Part shown: positions 44,555-52,850 of the stretch, in pieces
How positions within the stretch are numbered: position 1 is the stretch's first letter
How the letters are laid out: each line of letters begins with the position of its first letter
Assembly: GCF_039545795.1 (NCBI RefSeq)
Contig: NZ_CP154260.1
Location: forward strand, 5,833,001 to 5,897,000
Origin: Chitinophaga niabensis
Lineage (GTDB): Bacteria > Bacteroidota > Bacteroidia > Chitinophagales > Chitinophagaceae
Direction: 5' to 3'
Length of the DNA: 64,000 nt
Notes under the pieces: generated by a model
The model's input: the letters and a program-made list of their open reading frames with translations, nothing else
Told to the model about the DNA's origin: nothing
The model's database searches: none
Translations under genes and position numbers: made by a program

Positions 44555-45598
44555 ATGACAAAAACGGATGTGCATTACGGCGATTATTTGCAATTAGAAA
44601 AAATATTGAATGCCCAGGAACTGGAAAGCGATAAACAACAACTCCACGCACATGATGAGATGTTGTTCATCATCATCCACCAGGCCTATGAACTATGGTT
44701 TAAACAGTTGCTTTTTGAAGTGGATTCAGTAGCAGCGATCATGCAAAAACCGGTGAACGATAACTCCCCGGAGCTGCAAACCGTTGTTCACAGAACCTCC
44801 CGCATGGTCACCATTCTCAAACTACTGGTGCACCAGATCGATATCATGGAAACCATGACGCCCATGGACTTCCTCGATTTCCGTGATATGCTGCGCCCCG
44901 CTTCCGGTTTTCAAAGCTGGCAGTTCAAAGCGCTGGAAGCCAGGCTGGGCTTGAAATACCAGCATCGCTTCGGACAGGAATATTACATCTCCCAGTTAAA
45001 ACAGGCACAGATAGACCTGATCAAACAGGCGGAAAATCAACAGTCCATTATCGACCTGCTCAACCAATGGCTGGAAAGGATGCCTTTCTTTGAAGAAGCA
45101 GATAACTGGACGAATTACAAACCGGTGAACGATATCAGCCATCCAACGGAACACATTTTCTGGGAAGATTACCAGCAGATCTATATTAACAGCCTTGCGG
45201 CCGCAGAACAAAGTAACCGCGATCAGTTCAATACCATCTTTACAAAAGATACCCCCGAAGCTGTACGCCAGCTTTCCCCCAGGGCCTGCAGGGCAGCCTT
45301 GTTCATTATGTTGTACAGAGGATACCCCATCCTGCAATTACCGTTTCAGTTGTTGAACAGTTTGCTGGAAATAGATGAACAACTCAGCACCTGGAGATAC
45401 AGGCATATGAGTATGGTGCACCGCATGATCGGTTCACGGATCGGCACAGGTGGCAGCACCGGCAGGGATTACCTGAAAGGCGCACTGGACAAACATTACA
45501 TCTTTGCGGATATTGCCCGGCTCACCAGCTTTTTGATTGAAAGAAGAAAATTGCCGGCTTTGAGCACTGAAATGGAGAAAAGACTTGGCTTTAAATAG
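44555..45598 (+). CDS. Tryptophan 2,3-dioxygenase
   Basis: 347 residues. VHYGDYLQLEKIL and HAHDEMLFIIIHQAYELWFKQLLFE (in parts) carry the active-site His and the substrate-contact Phe/Tyr of heme TDOs; GTGGSTGRDYLKGALDKHYIFAD (in parts) is the C-terminal signature. The enzyme opens the indole ring of tryptophan to N-formylkynurenine. No kynurenine pathway partner is next to it. It converges on an lrp gene with a terminator between them. Confidence 0.93.
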   Translation: MTKTDVHYGDYLQLEKILNAQELESDKQQLHAHDEMLFIIIHQAYELWFKQLLFEVDSVAAIMQKPVNDNSPELQTVVHRTSRMVTILKLLVHQIDIMETMTPMDFLDFRDMLRPASGFQSWQFKALEARLGLKYQHRFGQEYYISQLKQAQIDLIKQAENQQSIIDLLNQWLERMPFFEEADNWTNYKPVNDISHPTEHIFWEDYQQIYINSLAAAEQSNRDQFNTIFTKDTPEAVRQLSPRACRAALFIMLYRGYPILQLPFQLLNSLLEIDEQLSTWRYRHMSMVHRMIGSRIGTGGSTGRDYLKGALDKHYIFADIARLTSFLIERRKLPALSTEMEKRLGFK

Positions 45599-45604
45599 GA
45601 TAAG

Positions 45605-45629
45605 AGGATGGCGGGGGTTCCGCCATCCT
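45605..45629. terminator. Terminator between tryptophan dioxygenase and lrp
   Basis: Perfect 10-bp stem AGGATGGCGG / CCGCCATCCT with loop GGGTT and a run of T on the plus strand. Confidence 0.88.
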
Positions 45630-45640
45630 TTTTTTATTTC

Positions 45641-46108
45641 TTATTCCACCACATTGATGGTGCGGGTAAAGCTTTCTTCTAATGAGATAAATGTTTCGGT
45701 GCGCTCGATCCCTTTGATCTTTTGAAGCTCGTCATGTAATACACGGCGAAGATTGGTAATGTCTTTGCAGATAATTTCAGCAAACATGCTGTAACTGCCG
45801 GTAGTGTAATTGAGGCGGACAATCTCCGGCATTTTGCGGAGTTCTTTGGCAACCGTGTCATAAAGCGAGCTTTTTTCCAGGAAGATCCCGATGAAAGCGA
45901 TCACGTCATACCCGATCATTTTTAAATCTACATGTAATCTTGTACCTTTAACTATACCCAGCTCCTGTAGTTTCTTCATCCGTACGTGAATAGTACCCCC
46001 TGAAACGAAGAGTTTCTTCCCCAGGTCCGCGTAGGAGATTTCAGCGTTGGACATCATCTCGCTGATGATCTGGAGATCCAGTTTGTCAATATTCAAATTG
46101 TGGCTCAT
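45641..46108 (-). CDS. Lrp/AsnC family transcriptional regulator
   Basis: 155 residues. N-terminal helix-turn-helix (about 5-55: LDLQIISEMMSNAEISYADLG and GTIHVRMKKLQELGIVKG in parts) and a C-terminal RAM domain (about 70-150) with VRLNYTTGSYSMFAEIICKD. Lrp proteins sense amino acids. Its neighbours are the convergent tryptophan dioxygenase gene and the divergent tRNA-like RNA. Its upstream region is AT-rich with a 10-bp inverted repeat (46145-46196), suggesting autoregulation and control of the RNA. Confidence 0.92.
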   Translation of the reverse strand: MSHNLNIDKLDLQIISEMMSNAEISYADLGKKLFVSGGTIHVRMKKLQELGIVKGTRLHVDLKMIGYDVIAFIGIFLEKSSLYDTVAKELRKMPEIVRLNYTTGSYSMFAEIICKDITNLRRVLHDELQKIKGIERTETFISLEESFTRTINVVE

Positions 46109-46144
46109 TTTGACAAATTGTTTTTGAATGTTTTTAACTTACAT

Positions 46145-46196
46145 GCAAATATTTAAAAAATCTCGAAATTTCCAAAATTTTATTTAAAATATTTGC
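46145..46196. promoter_or_regulatory. Symmetric AT-rich element between lrp and the tRNA-like RNA
   Basis: GCAAATATTT (46145-46154) and AAATATTTGC (46187-46196) form a perfect inverted repeat around 32 AT-rich bases. The right arm contains the -33 TTTG of the RNA promoter. A likely Lrp-type binding region. Confidence 0.5.
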
Positions 46197-46223
46197 AAAA
46201 AATACCCCTTCTCTTTAGATTTG
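46192..46223 (+). promoter_or_regulatory. Promoter of the tRNA-like RNA
   Basis: TTTG (46192-46195), 20-base spacer, TAGATTTG (46216-46223): full match. Transcription would start near 46229, about 75 nt before the tRNA-like body. Confidence 0.7.
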
Positions 46224-46304
46224 CATCATAATTAGTAACATTTTACTGTTCCTGATAAGCTGAAGTTGCTTAAAAGAAGTACACCACAGCCGAGAACTCA
46301 ACTT

Positions 46305-46446
46305 TGTGGGGTGATGGAACTGGCAGACATGCCCTCTCGTCTCGAGGGTGGGGATAACGGGATAAACGTAGCGTAATGGGTTGACCACTAATCTTATTTG
46401 TGCTATAGCTAACCGCCTCGTGTAGGTTCAACTCCTACCCCTACAG
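46305..46446 (+). tRNA. tRNA-like RNA, type II body with 73-nt variable region
   Basis: A 7-bp acceptor stem pairs TGTGGGG (46305-46311) with CCCTACA (46439-46445). U8-G9 follow, then a 3-bp D stem ATG/CAT whose loop contains GG, an anticodon stem CCCTC/GAGGG (46332-46348) and a T arm GTAGG-TTCAACT-CCTAC (46422-46438). The layout fits Leu/Ser tRNAs. The anticodon loop TCGTCTC would read GUC but has C at position 33 instead of U. The variable region (46349-46421) is 73 nt, about five times normal. No CCA is encoded; the discriminator is G. CGAGG (46343-46347) can also pair with CCTCG (46416-46420), an alternative fold. It may be an unusual tRNA, a non-translating aminoacyl carrier, or a disrupted tRNA gene. 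Confidence 0.55.
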
Positions 46447-46452
46447 CTTAAT

Positions 46453-46486
46453 AAGCTCATAAGTTAATCACTTATGAGCTTTTTTT
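46453..46486 (+). terminator. Terminator of the tRNA-like RNA
   Basis: Perfect 12-bp stem AAGCTCATAAGT / ACTTATGAGCTT with loop TAATC and a T run. It begins 7 bases after the tRNA-like body and isolates it from trmB. Confidence 0.9.
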
Positions 46487-46556
46487 ATGCATAAATTTTA
46501 AAAAAAGGGGATTTTTTTAGAATCAGGCGAAAAAATGAGCGAATTTTGCCCCTTCT

Positions 46557-47264
46557 ATGGGACAAAAGAAACTTCAACGATTCGCAGAGATAGAAACTTT
46601 CCCGAATGTGCTTATCTATCCGGAAGGAATGCCCGGTAAATGGAAAGACCATTTCGGAAACAACCAGCCCCTTACGCTGGAACTGGCTTGTGGGAAAGGA
46701 GATTATACACTGGGCCTGGCCCGCTTATTCCCTGAAAGGAATTTCATGGGGGTAGACCTCAAAGGAAACCGCATCTGGAAAGGTGCCAAAATAGCCCTGG
46801 AAGAGCAACTCGGCAATGTAGCCTTCCTCCGCACACAAATAGATAAAATAGAAGATTACTTCCTCCCCGGAGAAGTAGAAGAGATCTGGATCACCTTTCC
46901 GGACCCCTTCCTCAGAAAATCCCGGGCCCGCCACCGCCTGACCCATCCAAGATTCCTGGCACATTACCAGCAGATCATCCAACCAGGCGGCACCATCAAC
47001 TTAAAAACAGATTCTCCCGAGTTATATCATTTCACCCGCATGGTGATTGAAGCCACCGGCTGCACCCTGCTGGAAGATATTCCAAACGTTTACGCACAGG
47101 AAGAAGTATCACCATTATTGCGTATCCAGACCTTTTATGAAGGAATGCACCTGGCAGACGGCAGAATTATCAGGTTCCTTAAATTTGTATTGCCCGCCGC
47201 TCCCATTGAATGGAAAGCGGTAAAACTGGACCTGGAAGATGAAACAGCTGCAGGAGAACATTGA
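46557..47264 (+). CDS. trmB: tRNA (guanine-N7)-methyltransferase
   Basis: 235 residues. SAM site LELACGKGDYTLGLA, then NFMGVDLKGNRIWKGAK and the family block EEIWITFPDPFLRKSRARHRL with HPRFLAHY. TrmB methylates G46 in the tRNA variable loop. The start codon follows GAATTTTGCCCC, a degenerate -7 box 8 bases upstream. The last 26 bases overlap the DUF5522 gene. It stands next to the tRNA-like RNA, a suggestive but unproven association. Confidence 0.94.
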   Translation: MGQKKLQRFAEIETFPNVLIYPEGMPGKWKDHFGNNQPLTLELACGKGDYTLGLARLFPERNFMGVDLKGNRIWKGAKIALEEQLGNVAFLRTQIDKIEDYFLPGEVEEIWITFPDPFLRKSRARHRLTHPRFLAHYQQIIQPGGTINLKTDSPELYHFTRMVIEATGCTLLEDIPNVYAQEEVSPLLRIQTFYEGMHLADGRIIRFLKFVLPAAPIEWKAVKLDLEDETAAGEH

Positions 47265-47436
47265 TTTTTATTATAACGAGCAGGGATACTTCGTATTCAC
47301 GGAAAAGTACCACAGAGAGCGTGGTTATTGCTGCGGAAACGGTTGCCTGCATTGCCCGTATGATTATGAAAAAGTCCCCGATGACAAAAAAGCCCATCTC
47401 CTTGCCGCCCGCCGTCAAAAAAACGACGAAAGCTAA
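47239..47436 (+). CDS. DUF5522 domain-containing small protein
   Basis: 65 residues. The core GYCCGNGCLHCPYDYEK has four Cys in a CC-x3-C-x2-C pattern that probably binds a metal. The function is unknown. It overlaps the end of trmB by 26 bases in another frame and its own end is overlapped by the next frame, so translation is coupled. The family is typical of Bacteroidota. Confidence 0.85.
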   Translation: MKQLQENIDFYYNEQGYFVFTEKYHRERGYCCGNGCLHCPYDYEKVPDDKKAHLLAARRQKNDES

Positions 47437-47794
47437 AAAAGCAAAGGAGGAGCCTAATTTCATGGATACAGTGTATGCCATTGTGCGTAAGATCCCCCGC
47501 GGCCGCGCCACCAGTTATGGCGCTATCGCAGAATCGGCAGGCATCAGGCTCTCTGCAAGAATGGTAGGCTGGGCCATGAATGCAGCAGATAGTGCAAACC
47601 CTCCTATTCCCGCTCACCGCGTAGTGAATAGTAAAGGACTGCTCACCGGCGCACACCATTTTGCCACACCCACCCTCATGCAGGAATTACTGGAAAACGA
47701 AGGCATCAAAGTAGTGGATAACCAGATCCAGGACTTTAAGACCGTTTTCTGGGACCCGGCGGGTGAACCTAAAAGGAAAAAGAAAAAACCCTGA
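47381..47794 (+). CDS. Alkyltransferase-like (MGMT-fold) protein without catalytic Cys
   Basis: 137 residues from the Met at 47381; other in-frame starts lie at 47360, 47366 and 47462. The last follows AAAGGAGGAG, the clearest Shine-Dalgarno in the window, and would remove a Lys-rich tail. The MGMT wing-helix core is IVRKIPRGRATSYGAIAESAG (in parts) with SARMVGWAMN. The PCHRV active site reads PAHRVVNSKG (Ala78), so alkyl transfer is impossible. Such ATL proteins bind alkylated guanine and flag it for excision repair. Confidence 0.82.
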   Translation: MTKKPISLPPAVKKTTKAKKAKEEPNFMDTVYAIVRKIPRGRATSYGAIAESAGIRLSARMVGWAMNAADSANPPIPAHRVVNSKGLLTGAHHFATPTLMQELLENEGIKVVDNQIQDFKTVFWDPAGEPKRKKKKP

Positions 47795-47825
47795 GAACAG
47801 GGCAAACTTAAATATCTTTACAGGA

Positions 47826-48269
47826 ATGTCTGTACTAAAACTCAAATTAGACCAGGAACAGTTGGTGGAGGACTTTTTTGAGGACACCTGGCTGGCCGGG
47901 ATCATGTCCCCCGCAAGGGACTATCAGCTTTGCTGGCAGATCAATCAACAGCTCGGGTACGATTTCCGCGTTAATAATTCCCTGGAGATCAAACTCAATA
48001 AACAGCAACGTGCCTATTACTTTACAGTACTGGAGTACGAAGAACCCACCAAATCAGCAGCGCATTATTTTTATAATAATCACTGCAAAGCAGAATTCCT
48101 GCTGCCGGAACTGAAACACGTGGATTACATCTGGCTTATCAAAGGAAACTACTACCAGGCAGCAGACGTCAAGAACCTGATAGAAGAATGCAGAAAGGTG
48201 GAACTCGTGCAACTGGTGTCGCTGCTGGATATGAAGGATATAAAAAATAAGATCAACCTGATATTTTGA
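47826..48269 (+). CDS. IPExxxVDY family protein
   Basis: 147 residues from MSVLKLKLDQ. The motif that names the family appears as LLPELKHVDYIWLIKG. No signal or membrane segment. The role is unknown. The start was preferred over an upstream in-frame Met at 47763, which overlaps the ATL gene; TATCTTTA (47813-47820, 7 of 8 to consensus) lies 5 bases before it. Confidence 0.82.
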   Translation: MSVLKLKLDQEQLVEDFFEDTWLAGIMSPARDYQLCWQINQQLGYDFRVNNSLEIKLNKQQRAYYFTVLEYEEPTKSAAHYFYNNHCKAEFLLPELKHVDYIWLIKGNYYQAADVKNLIEECRKVELVQLVSLLDMKDIKNKINLIF

Positions 48270-48334
48270 TCTTTTATTAATAATCATGTGGACGTAACCC
48301 TGAACACACACAAACCCTGTTATGATCCATTTAA

Positions 48335-48580
48335 ATGAATTCTATGTGGCAGGAAAAAGAAAACCGGCTCAATCGCTCATTTCAGTTCTCCGATTTCAAA
48401 GAGGCATTTGCTTTCATGACTAAAGTAGCGCTTGTTGCAGAGAAATTAGATCATCATCCGCATTGGATAAATGAGTATAATAAAGTGGACATATTCCTGT
48501 CCACACACAGTGCAGGAAACATAGTTACTGATAAAGACCGTGAACTGGCCCGGCTTATAGACACTTTATATAAACCCTAA
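48335..48580 (+). CDS. Pterin-4a-carbinolamine dehydratase
   Basis: 81 residues, a little short of the usual 90-110 at the N-terminus. The active-site block is [21 protein letters not shown], ending [15 protein letters not shown]. It dehydrates 4a-hydroxytetrahydrobiopterin, recycling the cofactor of aromatic amino-acid hydroxylases, or acts as a partner protein. A Met three codons in is an alternative start. No hydroxylase is in the window. Confidence 0.9.
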   Translation: MNSMWQEKENRLNRSFQFSDFKEAFAFMTKVALVAEKLDHHPHWINEYNKVDIFLSTHSAGNIVTDKDRELARLIDTLYKP

Positions 48581-48589
48581 CCAACAGTT

Positions 48590-50665
48590 GTGAATCGGAT
48601 ACTATTAACATGCCTGTTGTTTTGTTGCTCCCTGCACCCTTCCCAACCCGCAGTTGCACAAGATACCCTTGCCATTAAGTTCAACACACCTGTAAATGGA
48701 CAGGATGTGCGTTCGTATGTCTCCGTGTTTCACGATCCCGCAGGAAAGTATAAAGTGAAGGACCTGCAGAACATGACATTCAAAAAAGATACGTCCCTTT
48801 TTCATCCCCATAAAAAAGTACTGCATAAGGTCAATAATATCTGGCTGAAACTCACCATCAGGAACATCAGCGAAATTGATTCCCTCGTTTATTTCTTCAC
48901 CGGTTTTCATGACGACATTGAATGGTATGCACCCGATCATGAAGGCAGGCAACAACTGGCCATGCATACCGGCATGATGATAGACCGTGGGAATGTGGAC
49001 AGGTGGGGGCATTACTCCTTCCCCCTGCATGTTGGAGCCGGCGAAACAAAAACATATTACTTCCATATCATCAACCGCTTCTACCGGGAAAATGCTTTCA
49101 TGCCCGTGATCTATGATCCCATTCACTATGCAGGTTTCCGGCATGTGGAAGCAGATCGTTATAAAAGCGAAGTACTGGTGATACAGGTATTGCTGGGTAT
49201 GTTGTTAGTGTTCCTCTGCATAACCGTTATCAATTACACCCAGTTGCCGGACCGTTCCTCGCTTTACTTTGCAGGATACATTCTCGGCCTCATCATCTTC
49301 TTTGCATTACGCCTGGAATCGAAACCCTACCAGCTGTCCTTCTTCTACTTCTGCCCCATGTTCAAATATTACTGGGACATTCCGGCCATGCTGTTCTGTT
49401 TCTATTTCATGTACATGCTCTTTGGCAACATGTTCCTCAGCCTGCGGGAACGTTTTCCGCTGATGGAGAAATGTTACCGTTATGGTGCCATCGCATCAGG
49501 CATTCTCATCCTCGTATGCATTACACTCATTGCCTCCGGGGATTATCAGACCTCTGCTACCATCTATACCTGGCTGTATTTCATCACCATCATCCCCATC
49601 GCTATTTCTTTTGTAGCGCTGGCCCGCAGAACACGCCATCATCCATTGATCCGTTTTTTCCTGTTCGGTTCCATCAGCCTGCTGGTATTATCTGTATGGG
49701 CTTACGTGAACAATACACAACCCGTAGGTTTCACGCCTATTCCTGAGTTAGTATCTCCCTATAACATCATGGTGCTGGGCGTATTGTTACAAGCCCTCTT
49801 TTTTGCAGCCGGCCTCAGCTACCGTAACAAATTAGCACACCAGGAAAAAACAAAAACACAGGAGATGCTCATCAAACAGCTCAATAAGAATAAAGAGCTG
49901 CAACGCAAACTGAATGAGCAACTGGAAGAACTCGTAAAAGAACAGACCACAGAAATATTAAGAAAGAAACTGGAACTGGAAGAGCAGCGCAAACTGCAAC
50001 TGGAAGTAGAATACAGTAAAAAGCTCGCAGAAATAGAACTGAAAGCCATCCGCGCACAGATCAACCCGCACTTTATATTCAACTGCCTCAACTCCATTCA
50101 GCTTTTTGTAATGCAGCGGGATTATGAACATGCACAGAAATACCTGTCGGACTTCTCTTACCTCATTCGCAAAACACTGGACTTCTCCCGCCGGAACTTT
50201 ATCACACTCTCCGATGAAATAACTTATTTAAATACCTATCTTGGTCTCGAAAAGATGCGGTTTGAGAATAAGATGAGCTATGAGATTGTGGTAGACCCCG
50301 TGATCGCCACCGCAGAACTGGAAGTGCCCGCCATGCTGTTACAACCTTATGTGGAAAATGCCGTGAAACACGGTATGACCAATGAAGATCATGCCTCCGG
50401 CCTGCTCGCCATTCATTTTAACCAGGTAGCATCAGACATGTTGGAATGTGTAATAGAAGATAATGGAATAGGAATAGAACGCTCCAGGGCATTACGTTCC
50501 CTGCCTTCACACCACCAGTCCTCCGGTATGGAGATAAGTCTTAACAGGGCCGAGTTACTCAATAAAATGTACAACACCGGCATCCAGATAGAGATCATCG
50601 ATAAATCACTTAAACAGGCCAATGACAGCGGAACCATTATCAGGATACTGATCCCTCAGTTATAG
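48590..50665 (+). CDS. LytS-type sensor histidine kinase with 7TM receptor domain
   Basis: 691 residues from a GTG. Signal peptide about 1-24, a 7TMR-DISM extracellular domain (about 40-180), seven membrane helices (about 190-405), a long coiled coil (about 410-480) and the LytS-type kinase: INPHFIFNCLNSIQLF with phospho-acceptor His494, then HATPase_c with YVENAVKHGM and VIEDNGIGIE. The partner is the LytTR regulator 26 bases downstream. The sensed signal is unknown, perhaps a carbohydrate. Confidence 0.92.
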   Translation: MNRILLTCLLFCCSLHPSQPAVAQDTLAIKFNTPVNGQDVRSYVSVFHDPAGKYKVKDLQNMTFKKDTSLFHPHKKVLHKVNNIWLKLTIRNISEIDSLVYFFTGFHDDIEWYAPDHEGRQQLAMHTGMMIDRGNVDRWGHYSFPLHVGAGETKTYYFHIINRFYRENAFMPVIYDPIHYAGFRHVEADRYKSEVLVIQVLLGMLLVFLCITVINYTQLPDRSSLYFAGYILGLIIFFALRLESKPYQLSFFYFCPMFKYYWDIPAMLFCFYFMYMLFGNMFLSLRERFPLMEKCYRYGAIASGILILVCITLIASGDYQTSATIYTWLYFITIIPIAISFVALARRTRHHPLIRFFLFGSISLLVLSVWAYVNNTQPVGFTPIPELVSPYNIMVLGVLLQALFFAAGLSYRNKLAHQEKTKTQEMLIKQLNKNKELQRKLNEQLEELVKEQTTEILRKKLELEEQRKLQLEVEYSKKLAEIELKAIRAQINPHFIFNCLNSIQLFVMQRDYEHAQKYLSDFSYLIRKTLDFSRRNFITLSDEITYLNTYLGLEKMRFENKMSYEIVVDPVIATAELEVPAMLLQPYVENAVKHGMTNEDHASGLLAIHFNQVASDMLECVIEDNGIGIERSRALRSLPSHHQSSGMEISLNRAELLNKMYNTGIQIEIIDKSLKQANDSGTIIRILIPQL

Positions 50666-50691
50666 GTTTTTCCGCGCCAACTTAGTAGTAT

Positions 50692-51441
50692 ATGATCCGC
50701 GCCGTAATAATAGACGATGAAAGGAATAGCAGGGATATTATTTCCCTCATGCTGGGCAAGTATTGCCCACAGATAGAAGCTGTGGGTACAGCCGCCAATT
50801 GCCGCGAAGGCATTGAACAGATCAGGCTTCACAAACCCCAGCTGGTTTTCCTTGATCTTGAAATGCCCGATGGCACCGGCTTCGATGTACTGGCCGGCGC
50901 CTACGATGCTTCCTTTGAAGCCATCTTTGTTACCGCTTTTGAAAAACGTTTCCTGCACACCATCCGCTTAAGCGAAGTAGAACTTATCTTAAAACCCATC
51001 GATAAAGAAAGTTTGCTGCAGGCGGTAGGCACCGTTATCAAACGCATCGAAAATCAAAACCCGCATCCCCGCTACGAAGTGCTGCTGGCCAATTTCAACA
51101 GATCTGCCGGCGAAGTACGCCAGATGGTGATCCCCTGCTCCCAGGGAAAAGAAGTCACCCTCGCTGTAGAAGAAGTGAGTTACTTTGAAGGTTTCAGCGA
51201 AAAAACCGTGTTTTACCTGGAAGATGGCCGCGTGCTCAATTCCCCGCGTTCTTTCCGTTATTATACAGAGCTGTTCACCAATATGCGTTTCTACCAGATC
51301 AATAACCACCAGATGGTACAAGTATCTCATCTGCAGAAAGTAGACCCGGATGATACCAAGATCGTTCTGCGGAATAAAGTGGTACTGGAAGTAACAGATC
51401 GCAGAAGAAAAGAATTGATCGTTATCTGGAAGAGCCGCTGA
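50692..51441 (+). CDS. LytTR family response regulator
   Basis: 249 residues. REC domain 1-120 with IIDDE and the phospho-acceptor Asp55 in LVFLDLEMPDG, Thr/Lys in VTAFEK and LILKPIDK. The LytTR DNA-binding domain (about 140-245) includes VEEVSYFEGFSEKTVFYLEDGR (in parts) and FYQINNHQMVQVSHLQKV. It pairs with the upstream kinase. No target is evident, though the convergent chrA gene ends 15 bases away. Confidence 0.93.
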   Translation: MIRAVIIDDERNSRDIISLMLGKYCPQIEAVGTAANCREGIEQIRLHKPQLVFLDLEMPDGTGFDVLAGAYDASFEAIFVTAFEKRFLHTIRLSEVELILKPIDKESLLQAVGTVIKRIENQNPHPRYEVLLANFNRSAGEVRQMVIPCSQGKEVTLAVEEVSYFEGFSEKTVFYLEDGRVLNSPRSFRYYTELFTNMRFYQINNHQMVQVSHLQKVDPDDTKIVLRNKVVLEVTDRRRKELIVIWKSR

Positions 51442-51456
51442 GCTAAGCTTTAAGCG

Positions 51457-52653
51457 CTAAGAGAACCACCATCCCATCAGTATACACACCAGTACAATGA
51501 TAGGCGCCGGGAACCTGGTGAAATACAATAAGCTCAGTGTACCCAGCATAATGAGGATATTATACCAGGTAAAGTTCACCGCAAAGAAAAGTATAAAAGT
51601 AGCCGCCCACATAATACCCACCACCACTGCATTGATCCCTTCCAGCGCACGGTAGATCATCACATGTTTCTTCAGGTTATTCCAAATAGGAAAAAAGAAA
51701 AGCACCAACAGCATACTCGGCAGAAAAATAGCGATAGGTGCTAAAGTTGCACCCAGGAACTGTGCAAACGGTCCCTGGCTCCGCATGGCCATTCCTCCCA
51801 CATAAGCAGATACGGAAAAAGTAGGCCCCGGCATGGCACGCATAATGCCTGCTCCCGTCAGTAACTCCTCGGCAGACATGAATTTGGACTTTGCACGGGT
51901 TACATATTGTTCCAGCATCATTGCAATGAGAATGTCCCCGCCACCGAAAACGAGACTGCCGAACCGGTAGAAGTTCTCAAAAAGGTTAAAGGGCCTCCTG
52001 GTGATCCAGTTCTCTGACCGCGCCAGCTCTGAAAAGAAACCCGCCAGCAAAAAGATCAGCGCAAAAAGCCAGAGGTTCATCCACTGGATCTTTTTAGGCT
52101 TCTCCGGGATACCCGGGATACGTTTATCACTGAAGTTGGAAATGATCCCGCCCAGGATGATCAGGGCCGGAAAGGTCCAGGGAGATTTAATGAAATAACT
52201 CGTGAGCATGGCCACCACCATGATCCCCACCGTAGCCCAGCTGCGAATACTGATCTGGTAAGCTTTGATACTCCCATACGCCAGAAATCCAACCGCCATG
52301 GGTTGTACGTATTGAAAGATATCTACCTCCAGCGCCCTTTTATCCATGTACTGCAGCAGGAAGCTGAGGGAGCCCATTAATAAACAGGCCGGGGTGATCC
52401 AGATCAGCAAAGTGAGCACCGCCAGCGGCACACCCCCTCTTTTATAACCGATCAGTGTAAGCGTCTGGGAAGAAGATGCTCCCGGCAGCAACTGGCAGAA
52501 AGCATTGTATTCCATCAGTTCCTTCTCCGTTACATCCTTCCGCTGTTGCACAAAGGTTTTCATCATCATAGCAAGGTGACCCTGCGGGCCCCCGAATGCA
52601 GTGACGCTGTGTAACAAAACAGCCTTCAGAAAAGAGATGTGGCGTAAAAACAC
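51457..52653 (-). CDS. ChrA family chromate-type transporter
   Basis: 398 residues with two CHR domains of about six helices each. [16 protein letters not shown] and [18 protein letters not shown] are the paired motifs, each followed by LPGASSSQ or [14 protein letters not shown]. Family members export chromate, but substrate cannot be assumed from sequence. It is monocistronic and divergent from the hydrolase-like gene at 52851. Confidence 0.88.
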   Translation of the reverse strand: MFLRHISFLKAVLLHSVTAFGGPQGHLAMMMKTFVQQRKDVTEKELMEYNAFCQLLPGASSSQTLTLIGYKRGGVPLAVLTLLIWITPACLLMGSLSFLLQYMDKRALEVDIFQYVQPMAVGFLAYGSIKAYQISIRSWATVGIMVVAMLTSYFIKSPWTFPALIILGGIISNFSDKRIPGIPEKPKKIQWMNLWLFALIFLLAGFFSELARSENWITRRPFNLFENFYRFGSLVFGGGDILIAMMLEQYVTRAKSKFMSAEELLTGAGIMRAMPGPTFSVSAYVGGMAMRSQGPFAQFLGATLAPIAIFLPSMLLVLFFFPIWNNLKKHVMIYRALEGINAVVVGIMWAATFILFFAVNFTWYNILIMLGTLSLLYFTRFPAPIIVLVCILMGWWFS

Positions 52654-52754
52654 TATAGGTACAATGATTGGAAAACTGAATTTAAAGTAAAATAAAGGAA
52701 TTTTCAGCTGTTATCGGTAATTCAATTGATTTACAAGCCATTTGACGTTTTTTG

Positions 52755-52770
52755 GGGCACAGAACTTGCA
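52755..52770 (+). promoter_or_regulatory. Candidate sigma-54 promoter
   Basis: GGGCACAGAACTTGCA: -24 GG and -12 GC separated by exactly 10 bases, matching TGGCACG-N4-TTGCW at all but two positions. It lies 80 bases before the gene at 52851. No TAnnTTTG box is seen here. Confidence 0.5.
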
Positions 52771-52850
52771 TATGTACAACAGGAAACCACAAAAACGAAG
52801 AACAAAGCCCTTCGTTTAGGCGTTAATGATAATAGTATAATCTGAAGCTT

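Noticed and set aside
46349..46370. I-SceI-like sequence (GGGATAACGGG) in the tRNA-like insert, suggesting a homing element
   Set aside because: Only partly similar to the I-SceI site, and no endonuclease or intron core is present; the insert is too short for a group I intron.
47763..47825. Upstream start for the IPExxxVDY gene
   Set aside because: The added residues overlap the ATL gene end and are Lys/Asn-rich; a -7-like box lies just before the later Met.
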